From positions 1,116,001 to 1,180,000 of the forward strand of contig NZ_JAFMOF010000003.1 of assembly GCF_017349075.1 (NCBI RefSeq): DNA of 64,000 bases, read 5' to 3'. Position 1 is the stretch's first letter, and the number at the start of each line of letters is the position of its first letter. This DNA is from Streptomyces triculaminicus (lineage in GTDB: Bacteria > Actinomycetota > Actinomycetes > Streptomycetales > Streptomycetaceae). Positions 60,504-64,000 of the stretch are shown in pieces. The notes under the pieces were generated by a model, which saw only the letters and a list, made by a program, of their open reading frames with translations, had not been told where the DNA came from and ran no database searches. The position numbers were made by a program, and so were the translations under genes.

Positions 60504-60533
60504 GGCGGCCGCCCAGGGTGTACGGCGGCCGCC
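60504..60533. repeat. GGCGGCCGCC hairpin upstream of the hydrolase gene
   Basis: Two copies of the self-complementary GGCGGCCGCC, 10 bp apart, can form a 10-bp stem. It may be an attenuator or terminator between the dioxygenase remnant and the hydrolase. Confidence 0.5.
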
Positions 60534-60576
60534 GACCCTCACAGGAGAGATCGTCGAAGATCCTCTCCCAGGGGCC

Positions 60577-61044
60577 CTACTTCTTCTCGTGGGCGAAGTA
60601 CCCGGTCGACGACTTCCGGCCACCCTTGACGTGGGAGCCCTCCTGGATCTCGTACAGCGAGTTGAACTCGGCCGCGGCGATCGGCAGCCGCCACTCGCCG
60701 CCCTCGCTGCGCGCGGTCTTCGCCGGCGCTCCCCGGAGCAGCTTCGCGCCCGGCTCGTTGTGCGCGGCGTGCGGGCCGTAGTAGATGGGGAAGGCGTCCG
60801 CGGCGCGGTAGGCGGGGATGAACACGCGCCGGTACATGTCCGACAGGTTCTTCTCCGACGAGTGGATCACCAGCGGGTGCAGGAAGACCACCGAACCGGC
60901 GGGCCCCTCGCAGTCGACGACCGTGGAGGCGTCCACGCCCACGCCCTCCAGCGACGTGGTCTTCCCGGCGAAGAAGCCGTCCACCTCGTGGCTGGCGAGC
61001 CCCTGCCGGTGGGAGCCCGCCGCCACCCGCAGGCAGGCGTTCAA
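60577..61044 (-). pseudogene. Phytanoyl-CoA dioxygenase (PhyH) family, C-terminal half only
   Basis: About 155 residues starting at NACLRVAAGSHRQG, which is mid-domain for this family. The distal iron His and 2-oxoglutarate-binding Arg region remain (FLHPLVIHSSEKN, YRRVFIPAYR), but the upstream HxD iron motif is absent. Four bases before the open frame lies the terminator of the next gene, so no room remains for the missing half. It is 5'-truncated, probably by deletion. Confidence 0.8.
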
Positions 61045-61047
61045 ACG

Positions 61048-61090
61048 GGGGCAGGGCCCGGAGCGCGTGTTGCGGTCCGGGCCCTGCCCC
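61048..61090 (-). terminator. Intrinsic terminator after the DUF6243-like gene
   Basis: A 15-bp perfect stem (GGGGCAGGGCCCGGA with TCCGGGCCCTGCCCC) and 13-nt loop, directly abutting the truncated dioxygenase. Confidence 0.88.
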
Positions 61091-61119
61091 GTGCGGTGCC
61101 GCCCTGGGGCGGAGGTGCG

Positions 61120-61335
61120 TCAGCTCTGTGCGGTGTCGTCGCTCGCCTGGCCGGCGGCCTCGGCTGCGCGTGCCTTCTCGCGCATCTTGCGCACCAGCTC
61201 GGCCTTCTGGTCGGCGGCATTCTGGCGGTCGCGGTTGCGGTGCGGACCGTTGTTCTGCCGCTCGGCGCGGGACAGCTTCTTGCGCTGGCCGCCGCCCTGG
61301 CCCACGGGGTTGTTGATGTTCTTGCTGTCGGTCAC
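61120..61335 (-). CDS. Small basic protein, DUF6243-like
   Basis: A 71-residue hydrophilic protein (MTDSKNINNPVGQGGGQRKK ... ERQNNGPHRN ... KAELVRKMREKA), rich in Asn, Gln, Lys and Arg and apparently disordered apart from a C-terminal helix. Similar proteins are annotated as DUF6243 across Streptomyces; function unknown. It is followed by a strong terminator. Confidence 0.8.
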   Translation of the reverse strand: MTDSKNINNPVGQGGGQRKKLSRAERQNNGPHRNRDRQNAADQKAELVRKMREKARAAEAAGQASDDTAQS

Positions 61336-61633
61336 GGGTTCTCCCGGTGATGATGTGAAGTGATCTACGGATTCATCGGTGGGGGACGGGCGCGGCGACG
61401 TCGAAGGGCGTCAGCAGGGGCCCGTCACGCTCTCACTCGTAAATCGGTGTCTGGAAGAACATGACAATGACGTTACCCGGTTCCGTCGGCCCCGCGCGCC
61501 AGGGTTTTCCCGCCCCGGCGTCGGCCGGGCTTCCGGCGAGCGCCCCGGGTCGGCCCGGCTACGACCGGGGCCTGCGCGGTGGGTGATCCGGCGCACAGAT
61601 GCTGTGCGCATTCTCACCGGATTCTTGTGCTGC
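61336..61633. other. 298-bp intergenic region
   Basis: Promoter region of the DUF6243-like gene on the right-hand side and the corA terminator at its far end. No gene or repeat was recognised in between. Confidence 0.6.
61591..61609 (-). terminator. Terminator after corA
   Basis: GCGCACAG-ATG-CTGTGCGC, an 8-bp stem with a 3-nt loop, lies 25 bp beyond the corA stop. Confidence 0.7.
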
Positions 61634-62788
61634 CTACAGCCAGTCGCGCTTCTTGAAGATGAAGTACAGGCTCGTGCACACCACTGCCATCAGCAGGATC
61701 GCGAAGGGATAGCCGAACGCCCAGTGCAGCTCGGGCATGGCGTCGAAGTTCATGCCGTAGATCGTTCCCACCAGCGTGGGCGCGAAGAGGATGGCCGCCC
61801 AGGAGGAGATCTTCTTGATCTCCTCGTTCTGCTCGAAGCCCGCCTCGGCCAGGGCGCGCATCTCGGCGTTCTGCTGCTGGGTGACGAGGGTGGCGTTGAC
61901 CTGGAGGATGTCGGTCAGGGCGGAGCGGAAGCCGTCCACGCGTTCGCTGGTGTGGGTGACGTGGTCGGCGACGTCGCGGAGGTAGCGCTGGAGTTCGTCG
62001 TCGGTGCCGTATTTGGCGAAGCCGGCCATCAGGCCGTGCAGCATGCCGACCAGGGGGCGGGTGGCGCGCTGGAACTCGACCATCTCGCGGGCGAGTTCGT
62101 AGATGCGGCGGGAGACGGCCGGGTCGCCGCCGAAGACCTCGGTCTCGATCTCGTCGATGTCGTTCTGCACGCCCGCCACGACCGGGGCGTAGCCGTCGAC
62201 GACGGCGTCGAGGATCGCGTAGAGCACGGCCTCCGGGCCCAGCGCCAGCAACTCGGGGGTGGCCTCCATGCGGCGGCGGACGGCCGAGAGGTCGGGGGCG
62301 GCGCCGTGCCGGACGGTGATCACGAAGTCGGGGCCGACGAAGACGTGGAGCTCGCCGAAGTCGACCTCCTCGGGGGCGTCGAGGTAGCGGGCGGCCCGCA
62401 GGACGACGAAGAGGGTGTCGCCGTAACGTTCCAGCTTGGGGCGCTGGTGGGCCTCGAGGGCGTCCTCGACGGCGAGCTGGTGGAGGTCGAACTCCTCGGC
62501 GAGGGAAACGAGTTCGTCCTCGGTGGGGCGGTACAGCCCGATCCAGGCCATGCTGTCGGGCTGTTCGCGCAGCTGGCGGTAGGTGTCGGCGAGCGAGCCC
62601 GGCGTGGCCACGCGGTGGCCGTCGCGGTAGACGGCGGCCTGGACGACGCTGCCCTGGTCGGGGGCCTGGCCGTCGGCGGTGCCGGGGCCGGGCTCGGGGG
62701 CCCGGCCGTCGGCGGGGCGGCCGTTCGGGCGCAGCCAGGAGTGCTTCCTGGGTGAGGACGACCGGTGGCGGGGCGGGCGCTCGGGCAT
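61634..62788 (-). CDS. corA: CorA magnesium/cobalt transporter
   Basis: A 384-residue CorA channel. A long soluble N-terminal domain is followed by two C-terminal membrane helices, with the signature YGMN (Gly345-Met346-Asn347) at the end of the first helix and KKRDWL at the C-terminus. It mediates Mg2+ (or Co2+/Ni2+) influx. The first 45 residues are Pro/Arg-rich and specific to actinobacterial versions. Monocistronic. Confidence 0.93.
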   Translation of the reverse strand: MPERPPRHRSSSPRKHSWLRPNGRPADGRAPEPGPGTADGQAPDQGSVVQAAVYRDGHRVATPGSLADTYRQLREQPDSMAWIGLYRPTEDELVSLAEEFDLHQLAVEDALEAHQRPKLERYGDTLFVVLRAARYLDAPEEVDFGELHVFVGPDFVITVRHGAAPDLSAVRRRMEATPELLALGPEAVLYAILDAVVDGYAPVVAGVQNDIDEIETEVFGGDPAVSRRIYELAREMVEFQRATRPLVGMLHGLMAGFAKYGTDDELQRYLRDVADHVTHTSERVDGFRSALTDILQVNATLVTQQQNAEMRALAEAGFEQNEEIKKISSWAAILFAPTLVGTIYGMNFDAMPELHWAFGYPFAILLMAVVCTSLYFIFKKRDWL

Positions 62789-62872
62789 GGTTCTGTGTCC
62801 CTCTCGCTCGTCACTGGCTCGCAGAACAGGATATACGGCCCCAAAAGAAACCCCCGGGCCGGGGCGGGCGCG

Positions 62873-63487
62873 TCAGGCGCCCCTCAGGGACCTCAGGTGC
62901 AGGCGGAGGACCCGCCACATGTCGTCGGGGGTGATCCGGTCGGGCTGGAGCACGGCGGTGAGGGCCAGGCCGTCGAGCAGCGCGACCAGCCGCAGGGTTT
63001 CGGCGGGCACGTCGAGGTCCTCGGGGAAGCCGCCCTGGCGCTGCCCCCCGCGCAGGACCTGCTCGACCATCTCGCGCATGCCGGTGTGCAGTTCGTCCGC
63101 GCGGGGCCGCAGCTCGGGGCGTACGCGGGCCGCCGTGGTGAAGGCCAGCCACAGCACCGCCTCGTCGTGGCGGGCGGCGTCCAGGGGCAGGAGTTCGGCG
63201 AGCAGCTCCTCGACGAGGGAGGCGCGGTCCGGGCCGCCCGGGGCGGCGAGCAGGGGCTCGACGCGGCTGCGGACCCGGACCTCGACGCGGCGGGTGAGTT
63301 CCCGCATGGCGAAGAGCATCAGCTCGGAGTGGCTCGCGAAGTAGTGCCGGACCGAGCCGACGGCCAGCCCGGCCTCGTCGGCGACGTTGCGCAGGGACGC
63401 GTTCTCCAGGCCGTCGCGCCGGGCCACCCGGAACACGGCGTCGGCCACCGCTCTGCGGCGGGCCTCGGGATCGACGATCTTTGGCAT
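62873..63487 (-). CDS. TetR-family regulator
   Basis: A 204-residue repressor-like protein. The N-terminal helix-turn-helix (ASLRNVADEAGLAVGSVRHYFASHSEL) and BetI/QacR-like C-terminal domain are clear. It diverges from the membrane protein gene at 63554 across 66 bp. That spacing suggests it represses the neighbour and itself; an imperfect TAGC...GCTA element at 63498-63513 could be the operator. Confidence 0.87.
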   Translation of the reverse strand: MPKIVDPEARRRAVADAVFRVARRDGLENASLRNVADEAGLAVGSVRHYFASHSELMLFAMRELTRRVEVRVRSRVEPLLAAPGGPDRASLVEELLAELLPLDAARHDEAVLWLAFTTAARVRPELRPRADELHTGMREMVEQVLRGGQRQGGFPEDLDVPAETLRLVALLDGLALTAVLQPDRITPDDMWRVLRLHLRSLRGA

Positions 63488-63553
63488 GTTGCCGTTATAG
63501 CACGGGCGGGCTAAATTCGTTTTGGCACAACCGAGCTATTTAAGGAGCGAGAA

Positions 63554-64000
63554 GTGAACCCCTGGCTGCTGGCCGGCGTCGTCGCCGTGGTCGCCGTCGT
63601 TGTCGTCGTCAAGAGGCTGGCCGGTGAACCGCTCAACGTGCGCGACCTGTTCGCGCCGCCCCTCGTGCTCGTCGGGATCGGCGCCTGGGCGCTGAAGGAC
63701 GCCCGGGGGCTCGGGGGCGCGGACTACGTCTGGGTGGCCGCCGGCCTGCTGCTGGGCGTGAGCCTCGGCGTGGTGCGCGGGATGACCATCCACGTCTTCG
63801 AGAAGGAGGGCGTGCTGTGGCAGCGCTACACGGCCCGGACGTTCGCCGTGCTCGTGGGGTCGGCGCTGATCTCGATCGGCTTCGCGATGCTCGCGAGCCG
63901 CATGGGCATGCATCCGCAGGCCCGCCCGACCCAGCTCTCCATCGGCGTCGGCTTCCTCGGCGAGGCCCTGGCGGTCGGCGCGCGGGGCCTGACGAGCGGC
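63554..64000 (+). CDS. Membrane protein, DUF1453-like, 3' end cut by the window
   Basis: At least 149 residues beginning MNPWLLAGVVAVVAVVVVVKRLAG, with further hydrophobic segments (LVLVGIGAWAL, VWVAAGLLLGVSLGVVRGM, FAVLVGSALISIGFAMLA). The motif GVVRGMTIHVFEKEG resembles DUF1453/CcdC-type proteins. GTG at 63554 follows AAGGAG. It is probably controlled by the divergent TetR. Function unknown. Confidence 0.78.
   Translation, partial: MNPWLLAGVVAVVAVVVVVKRLAGEPLNVRDLFAPPLVLVGIGAWALKDARGLGGADYVWVAAGLLLGVSLGVVRGMTIHVFEKEGVLWQRYTARTFAVLVGSALISIGFAMLASRMGMHPQARPTQLSIGVGFLGEALAVGARGLTSG

Noticed and set aside
61042..61044. A genuine start codon for a short dioxygenase
   Set aside because: The protein would begin in mid-domain without the HxD iron motif, and a terminator lies immediately upstream.
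1..64000. CRISPR arrays, tRNA or rRNA genes, prophage or integrase genes
   Set aside because: I looked for regularly spaced repeats, tRNA-like cloverleaf sequences and phage proteins and saw none.

Overview
The window is a high-GC (about 72-74%) actinobacterial chromosome segment. Nearly every third codon position is G or C, GTG starts are common, and several families typical of Streptomyces occur: a DUF2637 membrane protein, a DUF6243-like small protein, a conserved leader peptide before sulfite reductase, an rsgA / ada-alkA / ogt block, and a DmdR/IdeR-type iron box. I infer a Streptomyces chromosome. No rRNA, tRNA or CRISPR array was seen.

Layout. 1-5.5 kb: the tail of an M43-type metalloprotease, a phosphotransferase, a macrolide-type glycosyltransferase behind a palindromic operator, and an HTH-NACHT-LRR protein (a bacterial NLR) with a divergent 49-residue membrane protein. 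5.5-15 kb: a minus-strand sulfur assimilation operon, read from a Cys-containing leader peptide through sulfite reductase, a zinc-ribbon protein, cysH, cysC, cysD, cysN, a sulfonate/sulfate-type ABC transporter and a sirohydrochlorin chelatase. 15-25 kb: GNAT, GAF regulator, YihY membrane protein, rsgA, alkylation repair genes, LuxR regulator, a broken PP2C-like gene and a GHKL ATPase. 25-29 kb: DUF2637, an FhuF-like iron protein behind an iron box, a GntR regulator whose stop codon lies in a 165-bp inverted-repeat element, and a TPR protein. 29-38 kb: purine catabolism (PucR, three-subunit xanthine dehydrogenase, AzgA-type permease, XdhC), then a secreted trypsin-like protease.

39.6-59.1 kb is the most striking part. 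It is a candidate collagen-to-2-oxoglutarate system: secreted M9 collagenase (overlapping an EEP nuclease gene), secreted M6 metalloprotease, oligopeptide ABC transporter, aminopeptidase P, three-part D-hydroxyproline dehydrogenase, hydroxyproline epimerase, DapA-family deaminase, 2-oxoglutarate-semialdehyde-type dehydrogenase and a GntR regulator. A shared operator (AATGTGA[A/C]AT core) sits in all four promoter regions. At two divergent promoters a 40-bp module is 34/40 identical and contains a TTGTCA-N17-TAYGTT promoter on the minus strand, with the operator in its spacer.

59.1-61 kb is a degraded island: the C-terminal end of a transporter joined to the first ~95 residues of a HisC-type aminotransferase, an intact alpha/beta hydrolase, and the C-terminal half of a phytanoyl-CoA dioxygenase. 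61-64 kb: DUF6243-like protein, CorA, a TetR regulator and a partial divergent membrane protein.

Caution: at least five genes (PP2C-like, xanthine dehydrogenase large subunit, collagenase, dppD, dppC) change frame. In four of them a single base in a G/C homopolymer accounts for it, which suggests sequencing error, although three of the five lie in the collagen system.
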